A stretch of 64,000 nt of DNA from Rhodococcus qingshengii (GTDB lineage Bacteria; Actinomycetota; Actinomycetes; Mycobacteriales; Mycobacteriaceae), in contig NZ_JAJNCL010000003.1 in NCBI RefSeq assembly GCF_021025955.1, positions 496,001 to 560,000 on the forward strand, given 5' to 3'. Position numbers and translations under genes: made by a program. Below are positions 9,544 through 17,949 of the stretch, piece after piece; within the stretch, counting starts at the first letter, position 1; each line of letters starts with the position of its first letter. The notes beneath the pieces are model-generated. The model made no database searches. It saw only the letters and a list, made by a program, of their open reading frames with translations, and was not told the DNA's origin.

Positions 9544-11868
9544 ATGACCGAAACACGTGGCACCCCGGCGGGCAGTTCCGCAGCCGAAAGTCTGACCGAT
9601 TGGCTCTCGGCGCGCAGTGACGCCGAGTTGACGGAGTTGCTGCGTCTGCGCCCCGATCTGGCCGTGCCACCGCCGAGCACGATGGTGGTTCTCAGCGGTC
9701 GGGCGCAGCAACGCGCGTCGGTCAGCCGAGCGGCCGACGAGCTCGACACCCTCGATTTCGGTCTTCTCGAATTGTTGGCACTCGGTGGCGCTGAGGAAAC
9801 TCCGATGACTCGGGCGGAACTCAACAGTGCAATCGCCGACCGCGCACTGACCGGCAAGGGCAAGGTCACCAAGAAGGCCGTCGACAAGTCGCTGTCGAAG
9901 ATGCGCGAGTCCGCCCTCATCTGGGGTGTCGATCCCATCAGCGTCGTCCCGGCAGTCATCGGGATGATTCCCTGGCGTGTGGGGCGTGCGCTCGAACCTG
10001 CCGAGGCGATGTCCGAGACCGAGATCTCGGCGGCCCTCGACGCTCTGGACACCCGAGAACGGGATCTCCTCGAGACTCTCGCCAACTCCAGCCCGATCGG
10101 CCGCACCCGCGACGCTGCCCCTGGAACGCCGCCCGAGCGCCCGGTTCAGCGACTGCTGGCAGCCGGCCTGTTGCGGTGGCTCGACGAGCAAACCGTCGAA
10201 CTCCCGGCGACGGTTCGTCAGGTCATCCGCGGCGAGCCGGTTTTCGATCCGACGACACTGACCGCACCGGTCATCGGGGGCGACAAACTCAAACCGGCGG
10301 ACGTGAACGCCGCAGCAGCCGGCGAGGCGCTCGAGTTGGTACGCCAATGCGAGAACGTGATCGCAGTTCTGGGAGCAGCACCGGCCCCCGCCCTGCGAGC
10401 CGGTGGACTCGGCGTTCGAGAACTACGACGTGTAGCCAAAACTGCTGATCTCGACGAAGCGCGTGTGAGCCTGCTTGTCGAATTACTCTCCGCAGCCGGA
10501 CTCATCGCGAGCGGAACGCCCGACCCGGCGCCGATCTCGGACAACGCGGACGAATACTGGACGCCCACACTCGCCGTCGACGGCTGGCTGAACGCGTCCA
10601 CAGCGCGACGGTGGGAGGTCCTGGCGTCCGCCTGGGTCGATGTACCGCGTGTTCCGTGGATGATCGGGCTGCGGGATTCCACCGACAAGCCGATCGCGGC
10701 ACTGTCCGAGGAGGGCCGGGCACCGGCGGCACCGCGAGATCGTCAGGCCATTCTGGGGCTGCTAGCCGAACTCGACAGTGGTCAGACTGCGTCGGCCGTC
10801 GAGGTCAGTCGGCTGTTGGCGTGGCGACGTCCGCGGTGGAGCGGACGCCTACGGACCTTCGCGATCGAGCGGACTCTGGACGAGGCCGCCGCACTCGGAC
10901 TGGTAGCCCGCGGCGCTTTGTCGTCACCGGGACGAGCATTGCTACACGGCGGGGACGCCGAAGCCGAAATGCAGTCCGCGCTACCCGACCCGATCGACTA
11001 CATCCTGGTCCAGGCAGATCTGACTTTGGTTGCGCCCGGCCCGCTCGTACCGGATCTGCTCGAGCAGGTGAGCCTGGTCGCGGACATCGAGTCGGCAGGA
11101 TCGGCCTCCATGTACCGCATCAGCGAGGACAGTGTGCGTCGTGCTCTCGACGCCGGTCTGACGGCCACCGAACTGCATGCCATGTTCGCTTCGAAATCGA
11201 AGACACCTGTCCCCCAATCGCTTTCGTATCTGATTGACGATGTTGCACGTCGGCACGGACGACTGCGCGCCGGGGTCGCAGCGTCGTTCATCCGGTGCGA
11301 GGACGCATCACTGTTGGCGGAGGTACTCGCATCGGCGGTGGCCGAGTCCCTGGCATTGCGCGCATTGGCTCCCACGGTCGCGATCTCCCAAGCCCCGCTA
11401 CGCGAGGTCCTGGCCGAATTGCGCGCAGCCGGATTTGCGCCGGCCGGCGAAGACTCCTCGGGAACGCTGGTCGATCTTCGCCCACGCGGGGCTCGCGCAC
11501 CGAACCGTCGCAGCCGACCGGCGTCGAGAATGCCTGCGAGCCCGTCGGCGGATCAGCTGGCGTCGTTGGTACGCACGATGCGTGCGGGCGACCGCGCTTC
11601 CGCCCCCGGCCGTGGCGGCGTTCGAACGGACGGTTCGCGCGAGAACAACGCTGCCACCATCGCCTTGCTGGCCACGGCGGCACGAGACAATTCCAGCGTC
11701 AACATCGGCTACGTCGACGCTCAGGGGGTCGCGACGCATCGCATCGTCGACCCCGTCAGCGTGGGCGGCGGACAGCTGGACGCCTTCGACCCGGCAAGCG
11801 GCGCGGTTCGCCGTTTCACGTTGCACCGCATTACTTCCGTCAGCCCCGTCGACTCCGGAAAAAAGTAG
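9544..11868 (+). CDS. Helicase-associated domain protein (Rv0862c family)
   Basis: 774 residues, matching the actinobacterial helicase-associated/Helicase_C_3 proteins (Rv0862c in M. tuberculosis, about 756 residues). No Walker motifs are visible, so it is not itself a helicase. It is built of winged-helix-like repeats and ends with a WYL-like beta segment (SSVNIGYVDAQGVATHRIVD, then VGGGQLDAFDPASGAVRRF). The family is usually next to XPB helicase, so a role as XPB partner or DNA-binding accessory is likely but unproven. Here XPB is 4.3 kb downstream on the same strand. Confidence 0.85.
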   Translation: MTETRGTPAGSSAAESLTDWLSARSDAELTELLRLRPDLAVPPPSTMVVLSGRAQQRASVSRAADELDTLDFGLLELLALGGAEETPMTRAELNSAIADRALTGKGKVTKKAVDKSLSKMRESALIWGVDPISVVPAVIGMIPWRVGRALEPAEAMSETEISAALDALDTRERDLLETLANSSPIGRTRDAAPGTPPERPVQRLLAAGLLRWLDEQTVELPATVRQVIRGEPVFDPTTLTAPVIGGDKLKPADVNAAAAGEALELVRQCENVIAVLGAAPAPALRAGGLGVRELRRVAKTADLDEARVSLLVELLSAAGLIASGTPDPAPISDNADEYWTPTLAVDGWLNASTARRWEVLASAWVDVPRVPWMIGLRDSTDKPIAALSEEGRAPAAPRDRQAILGLLAELDSGQTASAVEVSRLLAWRRPRWSGRLRTFAIERTLDEAAALGLVARGALSSPGRALLHGGDAEAEMQSALPDPIDYILVQADLTLVAPGPLVPDLLEQVSLVADIESAGSASMYRISEDSVRRALDAGLTATELHAMFASKSKTPVPQSLSYLIDDVARRHGRLRAGVAASFIRCEDASLLAEVLASAVAESLALRALAPTVAISQAPLREVLAELRAAGFAPAGEDSSGTLVDLRPRGARAPNRRSRPASRMPASPSADQLASLVRTMRAGDRASAPGRGGVRTDGSRENNAATIALLATAARDNSSVNIGYVDAQGVATHRIVDPVSVGGGQLDAFDPASGAVRRFTLHRITSVSPVDSGKK

Positions 11869-11955
11869 CGAAAAAGAAGCAACTGGCATTTTTCTGTAAA
11901 TGAAGTATGGTCGAGGTCAGTTTGTGATTGCCACTTCGAAAAATGAGGAGCGACA

Positions 11956-12081
11956 ATGGCTGACAAGGCGCCGGGTAAGAACATGAAGAAACCCGCCCAG
12001 TCGATCAAGGAACGCCGCGCGGAAAAGCGGGCGAAAACTGCGGAGTCTTCCGAGTTCATCCGTAAGCGGAAGCGGAGCTGA
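11956..12081 (+). CDS. Small, highly basic protein
   Basis: 41 residues, about one third Lys or Arg: MADKAPGKNMKKPAQSIKER followed by RAEKRAKTAESSEF and ending IRKRKRS. A ribosome-binding site GAGGAG lies 5 bases before the ATG. The composition suggests binding to nucleic acid or ribosomes. I recognise no family. It opens an AT-richer stretch (about 11.87-12.49 kb) that separates the Rv0862c-like gene from the TetR gene. Confidence 0.7.
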   Translation: MADKAPGKNMKKPAQSIKERRAEKRAKTAESSEFIRKRKRS

Positions 12082-12124
12082 CAGCAAATTCCAGAGGAAG
12101 ACGAGCTGACTGCGAAGCTGACCA

Positions 12125-12325
12125 ATGCCTACCTCCACCGACACCCTCGTGCACCTGCACGAAACTTTCAACCTGTTCAAGTCGCGTAATCGAGGAACTG
12201 ACGCACGCTCGCGCGGCTACGCAGCGGGCATGACTCTCGCTTCACTCTGCGTCCTCGACGAACACGCTCGGCAATCCGGAATACTTCTATCGGATTTACC
12301 GCAGAAAGAGAATCAACCATCGTGA
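12125..12325 (+). CDS. Small hypothetical protein with GYxxG motif
   Basis: 66 residues, unknown family. The central part reads SRGYAAGMTLASLCVLDEH, which resembles the corresponding part of the next small protein (NIGYRSGISEAITHVMEMR): both fit G-Y-x-x-G-[MI]-x-x-A-x-x-x-V-[LM]. The stop TGA overlaps the GTG start of the next gene, so the two are translationally coupled and their products may pair. Predicted soluble and partly helical. Confidence 0.55.
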   Translation: MPTSTDTLVHLHETFNLFKSRNRGTDARSRGYAAGMTLASLCVLDEHARQSGILLSDLPQKENQPS

Positions 12326-12486
12326 AAAGAACAATCCACACCCTGGACCGTATTCAAACGAGACTCGAATCGGAGCTTGATTCCACTCCGGGTGATTCCG
12401 AAAAGAATATCGGTTATCGGTCCGGAATTTCCGAGGCTATTACTCATGTAATGGAAATGCGGAAGTCAGTGGTCGCACAGAAATAG
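12322..12486 (+). CDS. Small hypothetical protein, coupled to the preceding gene
   Basis: 54 residues starting with GTG at 12322 inside the stop of the previous frame. It begins KRTIHTLDRIQTRLESELD, an amphipathic helix, followed by GYRSGISEAITHVMEMRKS. Base composition is clearly AT-richer than the neighbours (codons such as AAT, ATT, TAT and GAA are common). No family recognised. Together with the preceding gene it looks like a diverged tandem pair. Confidence 0.55.
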   Translation: MKRTIHTLDRIQTRLESELDSTPGDSEKNIGYRSGISEAITHVMEMRKSVVAQK

Positions 12487-12506
12487 GAGGCGCATCGATT
12501 AGGCGC

Positions 12507-13157
12507 TCACCCCAATAACTGCCGCACACCACCCACCAGAAAGACGACCTGGTCCTCGTAGAAGTCGGCAAGCCGCTCCGGCGCGAGCGGCTTGCCACTT
12601 CCGCTCCAATCGTCCGCCCGGCTCAACGCCTGGAGGAAGCCCATCAAGGCAATCGCCCAGCGAGTCTCGAGCCTTTCCGGATCGGTAGCAGGAAAGGTAC
12701 GACGGACCTGTTCGAGAAGATGATCACGCAGGTGCAGCTCGGTCGCTTCGAGGGCTGGATGGCCCGGTCGCGACATCTGCGGCTGCGAGATCTGCGTGAC
12801 GATTCTGATCCATCGCATTCCCCGCGTGCGATGGCGAAGGAGCATTGTCTTGTAGGGCGCAGTGACGGCCCGTACCAGCGCCTCGACCGTCGGCGGCGTC
12901 TTGTCGGCGGCGAGGGCGTCCACGTTCGCGCTGATCTGATCTCGCACCGACGTTCCCATGTCCAACAGCACCGCGGCGACCAGATCGTCCTTGGTTCCGA
13001 AATGGTAGTGGACTGATGACGGCCCGAGACCGGCCGCGGCGTTGACCGAGCGCAGCGAAACTGCATCCAATCCCTCTGTCGCGAAAAGCCGTTCAGCAGT
13101 TTTGAGCAAACGCAGACGCGTCGCGTCGCCTTGACGGTTCTGCCGGGAGTCGGTCAT
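12507..13157 (-). CDS. TetR family transcriptional regulator
   Basis: 216 residues. The N-terminal helix-turn-helix covers ATRLRLLKTAERLFATEGLD, then VSLRSVNAAAGLGPSSVHYH, the usual TetR signature. The ligand-binding part has an MRWIRIVTQISQPQMSR segment as in regulators of lipid or steroid metabolism. It is read away from the LLM/ADH pair and may control it through the palindromes near 13.66-13.73 kb; that link is inferred. Convergent with the small-protein pair, 20 bases apart, with no hairpin. Confidence 0.85.
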   Translation of the reverse strand: MTDSRQNRQGDATRLRLLKTAERLFATEGLDAVSLRSVNAAAGLGPSSVHYHFGTKDDLVAAVLLDMGTSVRDQISANVDALAADKTPPTVEALVRAVTAPYKTMLLRHRTRGMRWIRIVTQISQPQMSRPGHPALEATELHLRDHLLEQVRRTFPATDPERLETRWAIALMGFLQALSRADDWSGSGKPLAPERLADFYEDQVVFLVGGVRQLLG

Positions 13158-13211
13158 ACGAACGAGCTTCGCACGGGCTCGACAAACGTCTCCACAATGG
13201 TGAACGCAGAG

Positions 13212-13535
13212 TCAGAGTGATTCACGGTGTGCTCGCACCCTGTTGTCGCGATCGACCCAGCCGTGGGCGCGTGCGTAGTCCACCATCGCCGAGAACTTCT
13301 GCCTCCACTCGGTGTTTCCGATCCGGGCCGCGACGGCTTGCTCCAGGTGAGCAATGTCGAGCCAGATGTGATCGTCCTCGAGTTCCCCCCACGGTTCCAA
13401 TACCCGACTCAGAGTCTCGGATCGATCGTCGCCGCCAACGACGACCGAGAGACTGGTGAAGTCGTCGACATTATTCAGTTCGACGGTCGAGGAGGTGGGG
13501 GGTGATTGTGACGTCCAGTTGCATGACCTCTTCAA
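13212..13535 (-). CDS. Small hypothetical protein
   Basis: Up to 107 residues, no family recognised. The second half looks protein-like: DDHIWLDIAHLEQAVAARIG, then WRQKFSAMVDYARAHGWVDR. The first 18 residues look non-coding, and no convincing ribosome-binding site or alternative ATG/GTG was found before residue 45, so this may be a truncated remnant or start from a TTG inside. It lies 54 bases upstream of the TetR gene on the same strand and divergent from the LLM gene. Confidence 0.5.
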   Translation of the reverse strand: MKRSCNWTSQSPPTSSTVELNNVDDFTSLSVVVGGDDRSETLSRVLEPWGELEDDHIWLDIAHLEQAVAARIGNTEWRQKFSAMVDYARAHGWVDRDNRVRAHRESL

Positions 13536-13661
13536 CGCTCCTTCTCAAAATCCTGGTTCAGTTGATCGACTTGTAACAACGATAACCGACGTCACTGCGC
13601 CAGATGGAGTTGAACTACAAGTGATTACAAACTTCCCGCTGTGCGGGAGGCTCAACTTATT

Positions 13662-13729
13662 GGATCAGTTGATCCATGTTAGACATCTCAATCAGAGCGA
13701 GTGATCCAAATCACTCCCCTGTCGACAGG
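13662..13729 (+). promoter_or_regulatory. Cluster of three palindromes before the LLM/ADH operon
   Basis: Three inverted repeats in 68 bases: GGATCA-GT-TGATCC (13662-13675), GAGTGAT-CCAA-ATCACTC (13699-13716) and the 12-base palindrome CCTGTCGACAGG (13718-13729), the last touching the ribosome-binding site of the LLM gene. A further copy of CAGTTGATC lies at 13559-13567. They are probable operator sites for a regulator, for example the TetR protein encoded at 12.5-13.2 kb. Confidence 0.6.
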
Positions 13730-13739
13730 AGATGTCATC

Positions 13740-14933
13740 GTGTGGTCCGCATCGTCCATCCGCTTCGGAGCCTTCCTCGCCCCATACCATCCGCTCGACG
13801 CCGATCCCGCCCTGCAACTCAGACGCGATATCGACCTCATGACACACCTGGACCACCTCGGATTCGAGGAAGCGTGGATGGGTGAGCATCATTCGACTGG
13901 TGCCGAGATCGTGCCTGCTCCGGACATGTTCATCGCGGCCGCCGCAGAGCGGACCGAGCGTATCCAGTTCGGCACAGGTGTGACGTCCCTGCCCTATCAC
14001 CACCCACTGATCACGGCCGACCGCATCACTCAGCTCGATCTGCAGACGCGCGGACGACTCATCTTCGGCACCGGCCCGGGCAAGATCCCCCTCGATGCGC
14101 ACATGATGGGCATCAACCCGTCGGACCAGCGTCGGAGGCAGGGCGAAGCACTCGAAGCCATTCTCGCTTTGCTCCGAGGCGAGGTCGTCGATATGGAAAC
14201 CGACTGGTTCACGTTGCGTGACGCGCGGGCACAGCTGCCCACATACCGCGCGGACGGCATCGAGACCGTGACGGCGTCCACGATTTCCCCCAACGGTTCG
14301 GTGCTCGCCGGCAAGAACGGCCTCTCCCTGCTCTCATTGGCGGCCAGTTCACCCAGCGGCTTCGACGCCCTGGATCGCAACTGGGATGTGTACGAGAAGG
14401 TGTCGGCCGAACACGGCCACCGCGCCGACCGAGCGACGTGGCGTGTGGTCAATCCGATGTTCATCGCCGAGACCCGAGCCGAGGCCGAGCGCGCCGTGAG
14501 CCGACGGATCGGATCGATGGCTTCCTACGTGAATCGACAGACCGGCCAGAACCCGGCCTGGGCAGATACACCGGCCGGAATCATCGATCAGTGGCGCAAC
14601 GACACGCTCGGCGAGTTCGGTCAGGCGATCATCGGCACCCCCGACGATGCGATCGCACAGATCGAGCGTCTGATCGAGAAGACGGGAGGGTTCGGCACGT
14701 TCTTGATCCTTCACGTCGACATGGCGAGCTGGGAGGACACCAAACGCAGCTACGAATTGTTCGCCTCCGAGGTGGTCCCGCACTTCCGGAAGCGGAATGT
14801 CGGGCGTCAGGCGAGCATGCAGTTCGCCGAGGACAACCGCGAATACCTGATCGGCGGGCTGGTCGGAGCGATCACCAAAGCCCATACCGACTACTACGGC
14901 CTGCCGGCCGAGACGGGAACCGTACGCGCATGA
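13740..14933 (+). CDS. Flavin-dependent luciferase-like monooxygenase (limonene monooxygenase-like)
   Basis: About 397 residues of the bacterial luciferase-like family. The start resembles limonene 1,2-monooxygenase of R. erythropolis: IRFGAFLAPYHPLDADPALQ, GFEEAWMGEHHSTG, and TGVTSLPYHHPLITADRI. It probably uses reduced FMN and oxygen for epoxidation or Baeyer-Villiger oxidation; the substrate is unknown. The GTG at 13740 is chosen over 13701 because AGGAG precedes it by 8 bases and the extra residues do not resemble the family. The stop overlaps the ADH start (ATGA), so the alcohol or ketone is probably handled by the two enzymes together. Confidence 0.85.
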   Translation: MWSASSIRFGAFLAPYHPLDADPALQLRRDIDLMTHLDHLGFEEAWMGEHHSTGAEIVPAPDMFIAAAAERTERIQFGTGVTSLPYHHPLITADRITQLDLQTRGRLIFGTGPGKIPLDAHMMGINPSDQRRRQGEALEAILALLRGEVVDMETDWFTLRDARAQLPTYRADGIETVTASTISPNGSVLAGKNGLSLLSLAASSPSGFDALDRNWDVYEKVSAEHGHRADRATWRVVNPMFIAETRAEAERAVSRRIGSMASYVNRQTGQNPAWADTPAGIIDQWRNDTLGEFGQAIIGTPDDAIAQIERLIEKTGGFGTFLILHVDMASWEDTKRSYELFASEVVPHFRKRNVGRQASMQFAEDNREYLIGGLVGAITKAHTDYYGLPAETGTVRA

Positions 14934-16009
14934 GGGCCGTCCGTTTCCAGAACGGTGAATTCGCAGTAGCGGTGGTAGCCGACGCACCTCCGCTGGCGCC
15001 ACATCAGATCCGCATCGACGTCGTCGCCTGCGGGATCTGTGGCAGTGATCTGAGCATGTCGAAAGACCCGTGCCGGTTCGTTCAGGTCGCGCACGACGGG
15101 GGCTACCCGCTCGCCACCTTCGATCCAGACGCGCCAGTGGTGCTGGGCCACGAATACGCGGGTATCGTCTCCGAGACCGGTTCTGCAGTAGACGATTTCA
15201 TGATCGGTGATCGGGTGGCCGGCATCGGCTTGGCCACCGACACGGCTACCGGAATACCGACGATCATCGGTTACTCGAACGAATACCACGGCGCGTTCGG
15301 CGATCACATCGTTGTCGACACATTCTGGGTCCGCAAGGTTCCCGACCATCTGTCACTCGAGCACGCCACACTGGCCGAACCTCTCCACGTCGGCGAGATG
15401 CATCTCCAACAGTCCGGCCTCACCTCGGCCGATTCAGCGCTCGTCGTCGGTTGCGGGACGATCGGACTGGGTGCCATCGTCGCTGCGAAAGCGAGAGGGG
15501 CACAGATCGTCATCGCGTCCGAGCCCTCCCCCAAACGCCGCGAGCTCGCCAAGAAGGTGGGCGCGGACATCGTCGTCGACCCGGCCGAGCGGGATCCGAT
15601 CGAACTGTGGAATCAGATGGTCGCCGAAGGCAACCCGCTCGTGGGCCAGGCCGCGAACGGCATCCTGATCGCCTACGAATGCAGCGGCCGGGCGGGGGTC
15701 ATCGGCGAACTGATGCGCACCCTGCCGTTCAACTCGCGGATTCAGGTCCTGGCTGCGCCGTTCGGCGACGAGACCATCGTTCCCGTCATCGGGCAGTTCC
15801 GAAGGATCTCGATCAACTTCGGTCATGGCCCCTACGAGAACGCGTACGACATCACCCTTGCTCGGTTGGCCGACGGCGAGATCGACGCCGAAGCGATCAT
15901 TACCGGCCGTGTCGGGCTCGACGGAGTCTCGGATGCTCTTGCGGCTCTTCGCGCACCCGACGAGCACGTGAAGATCCTCGTCCTGCCCGCCGCAGGTCGT
16001 CCGGAATAG
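14930..16009 (+). CDS. Zinc-dependent alcohol dehydrogenase, no structural zinc lobe
   Basis: 359 residues, medium-chain dehydrogenase/reductase. Catalytic zinc ligands are visible: C37 in ACGICGSD, H74-E75 in GHEYAG and probably E150 in LAEPLHV; the NAD-binding loop is GCGTIG at 174-179. The structural-zinc four-cysteine lobe normally after GDRV is missing: the sequence runs GDRVAGIGLATDTATGIPTI with no cysteine. Translationally coupled to the LLM gene. Likely oxidises an alcohol made or used by that monooxygenase. A terminator follows. Confidence 0.88.
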   Translation: MRAVRFQNGEFAVAVVADAPPLAPHQIRIDVVACGICGSDLSMSKDPCRFVQVAHDGGYPLATFDPDAPVVLGHEYAGIVSETGSAVDDFMIGDRVAGIGLATDTATGIPTIIGYSNEYHGAFGDHIVVDTFWVRKVPDHLSLEHATLAEPLHVGEMHLQQSGLTSADSALVVGCGTIGLGAIVAAKARGAQIVIASEPSPKRRELAKKVGADIVVDPAERDPIELWNQMVAEGNPLVGQAANGILIAYECSGRAGVIGELMRTLPFNSRIQVLAAPFGDETIVPVIGQFRRISINFGHGPYENAYDITLARLADGEIDAEAIITGRVGLDGVSDALAALRAPDEHVKILVLPAAGRPE

Positions 16010-16031
16010 CGGTTGGTCCTGCCCTGTTGAC

Positions 16032-16061
16032 GTAGGGGTGCCCGAACTCGGGCACCTCTAC
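16032..16061 (+). terminator. Intrinsic terminator of the LLM/ADH operon
   Basis: Stem of about 13 bp (16032-16044 with 16049-16061, one G-T pair) and AACT loop, followed by TTCTGG. It lies 22 bases after the ADH stop and isolates the pair from XPB. Confidence 0.85.
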
Positions 16062-16188
16062 TTCTGGCTGTGCGAGCGTCGTATGTTGGCGTTGCGCTCC
16101 GATACCAGGACAATGGCAGGGTTGGCGTCAGCCGACAACGCGGTGCAACGCTCTGTGGCTGCTGCGTTTGTTTCACTAGGAGGCTTCC

Positions 16189-17847
16189 GTGACCGACGGA
16201 CCGTTGATCGTCCAATCCGACAAGACGCTGCTGTTGGAGGTCGACCACGAGCGCGCCGGCGATGCCAGGCAGGCAATCGCCCCCTTCGCGGAACTCGAAC
16301 GCGCCCCCGAGCACGTCCACACGTATCGCATCACTCCCCTGGCCTTGTGGAATGCCCGCGCCGCCGGACACGACGCCGAGCAGGTTGTCGACGCTCTGGT
16401 TTCGTTCTCACGATTCGCAGTTCCGCAACCGCTGCTGGTTGACATCGTCGACACGATGGCCAGGTACGGACGCTTGCAGCTGGTCAAGAGCCCGGTGCAC
16501 GGCCTCATCCTGGTCAGCCTCGACCGGGCAGTCCTCACCGAGGTGATGCGACACAAGAAGATCTCACCGATGCTCGGTGAGAAGGTCGACGACGACACCG
16601 TGATCGTCCACCCAAGCGAACGCGGCCGCCTCAAGCAGATGCTGCTCAAGGTGGGCTGGCCGGCCGAGGACCTCGCCGGCTATGTGGACGGCGAAGCGCA
16701 CCCGATCGATCTCGCTTTCGAAGAGGGCCACTGGGAACTGCGCGACTACCAGCAGATGGCAGCGGATTCGTTCTGGGCCGGCGGCTCGGGCGTCGTCGTG
16801 CTGCCATGTGGCGCCGGTAAGACGATGGTGGGCGCAGCAGCCATGGCAAAGGCCAAGGCCACCACACTCATCCTCGTCACCAATACCGTCGCCGGCCGTC
16901 AGTGGAAGCGTGAGCTCATCGCCCGCACGTCGTTGACCGAGGAAGAAATCGGCGAATACTCCGGCGAGCGCAAGGAGATTCGGCCGGTCACGATCGCGAC
17001 CTACCAGGTGATCACGCGTCGCACGAAGGGCGAGTACAAGCACCTCGAACTTTTCGACTCCCGCGACTGGGGACTGGTGATCTACGACGAGGTCCACTTG
17101 CTGCCCGCGCCCGTCTTCCGGATGACGGCAGACCTGCAGTCGCGCCGCCGTCTCGGCCTGACCGCAACGCTGGTTCGTGAAGACGGCCGCGAAGGCGACG
17201 TCTTCTCGCTCATCGGCCCCAAGCGCTACGACGCTCCGTGGAAGGACATCGAAGCGCAGGGCTGGATCGCGCCGGCCGACTGCGTCGAGGTGCGAGTGAC
17301 GATGACGGACGCCGAGCGCATGTCCTATGCCGTCGCCGAACCGGAGGAGCGCTACAAACTGTGCTCGACGGCGCACACCAAAATTGCTGTCGTGAAGTCT
17401 ATTCTGGCGAAGCACCCGGATTCACCGACCTTGGTGATCGGTGCGTATCTCGATCAGCTCGACGAACTCGGCGAAGCCCTGAACGCCCCGGTGATCAAGG
17501 GATCCACCAAGAACAAGGAACGTGAGATCCTGTTCGATCAGTTCCGTAACGGTGAGATCCAGACGCTGGTGGTGAGTAAGGTCGCGAACTTCTCGATCGA
17601 CCTTCCGGAGGCGTCTGTCGCCGTGCAGGTTTCGGGAACCTTCGGATCGAGACAGGAAGAAGCTCAGCGGCTCGGACGACTGTTGCGACCCAAGCACGAC
17701 GGTGGTCAGGCCCACTTCTATTCGGTGGTTTCCCGCGACACTCTCGATGCGGAATATGCGGCACATCGTCAGCGATTCCTCGCCGAACAGGGCTACGCCT
17801 ACCGGATCACCGACGCCGATGACCTGCTCGGACCTGCAATCGGCTGA
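16189..17847 (+). CDS. xpb: DNA repair helicase XPB
   Basis: 552 residues, superfamily 2 helicase of the XPB/ERCC3 type (Rv0861c family), a 3'-5' DNA helicase probably acting in repair. Walker A CGAGKT at 207-212, DEVH box at 300-303, motif III LGLTATLVREDG, a RED-like loop (REDGREGD), and motif VI RQEEAQRLGRLLRPK. The N-terminal 180 residues form the DNA-damage-recognition-like domain. GTG start with AGGAGG 6 bases upstream. Stands alone between two structured intergenic regions. Confidence 0.95.
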   Translation: MTDGPLIVQSDKTLLLEVDHERAGDARQAIAPFAELERAPEHVHTYRITPLALWNARAAGHDAEQVVDALVSFSRFAVPQPLLVDIVDTMARYGRLQLVKSPVHGLILVSLDRAVLTEVMRHKKISPMLGEKVDDDTVIVHPSERGRLKQMLLKVGWPAEDLAGYVDGEAHPIDLAFEEGHWELRDYQQMAADSFWAGGSGVVVLPCGAGKTMVGAAAMAKAKATTLILVTNTVAGRQWKRELIARTSLTEEEIGEYSGERKEIRPVTIATYQVITRRTKGEYKHLELFDSRDWGLVIYDEVHLLPAPVFRMTADLQSRRRLGLTATLVREDGREGDVFSLIGPKRYDAPWKDIEAQGWIAPADCVEVRVTMTDAERMSYAVAEPEERYKLCSTAHTKIAVVKSILAKHPDSPTLVIGAYLDQLDELGEALNAPVIKGSTKNKEREILFDQFRNGEIQTLVVSKVANFSIDLPEASVAVQVSGTFGSRQEEAQRLGRLLRPKHDGGQAHFYSVVSRDTLDAEYAAHRQRFLAEQGYAYRITDADDLLGPAIG

Positions 17848-17851
17848 GTAT

Positions 17852-17890
17852 TTCTGCAACACGTTGCAGAATCAAATGGACATACGTCCA
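17852..17890. promoter_or_regulatory. Two inverted repeats between XPB and the metallohydrolase gene
   Basis: TTCTGCAA-CACG-TTGCAGAA (17852-17871) followed by TGGAC-ATAC-GTCCA (17877-17890). The first could be a weak terminator of XPB; with its AT-rich flanks it could also be an operator for the downstream gene. No regulator gene is adjacent. Confidence 0.45.
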
Positions 17891-17949
17891 GTTGTCTGTA
17901 GAGTGTCCCCTGTCACAGTCGTGTCCATCGGCCGGGGGTCACCAGCACC

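Noticed and set aside
14438-14929. N-terminal extension of the alcohol dehydrogenase frame
   Set aside because: The extension overlaps the LLM gene in another frame; the protein fold begins at the ATG at 14930.
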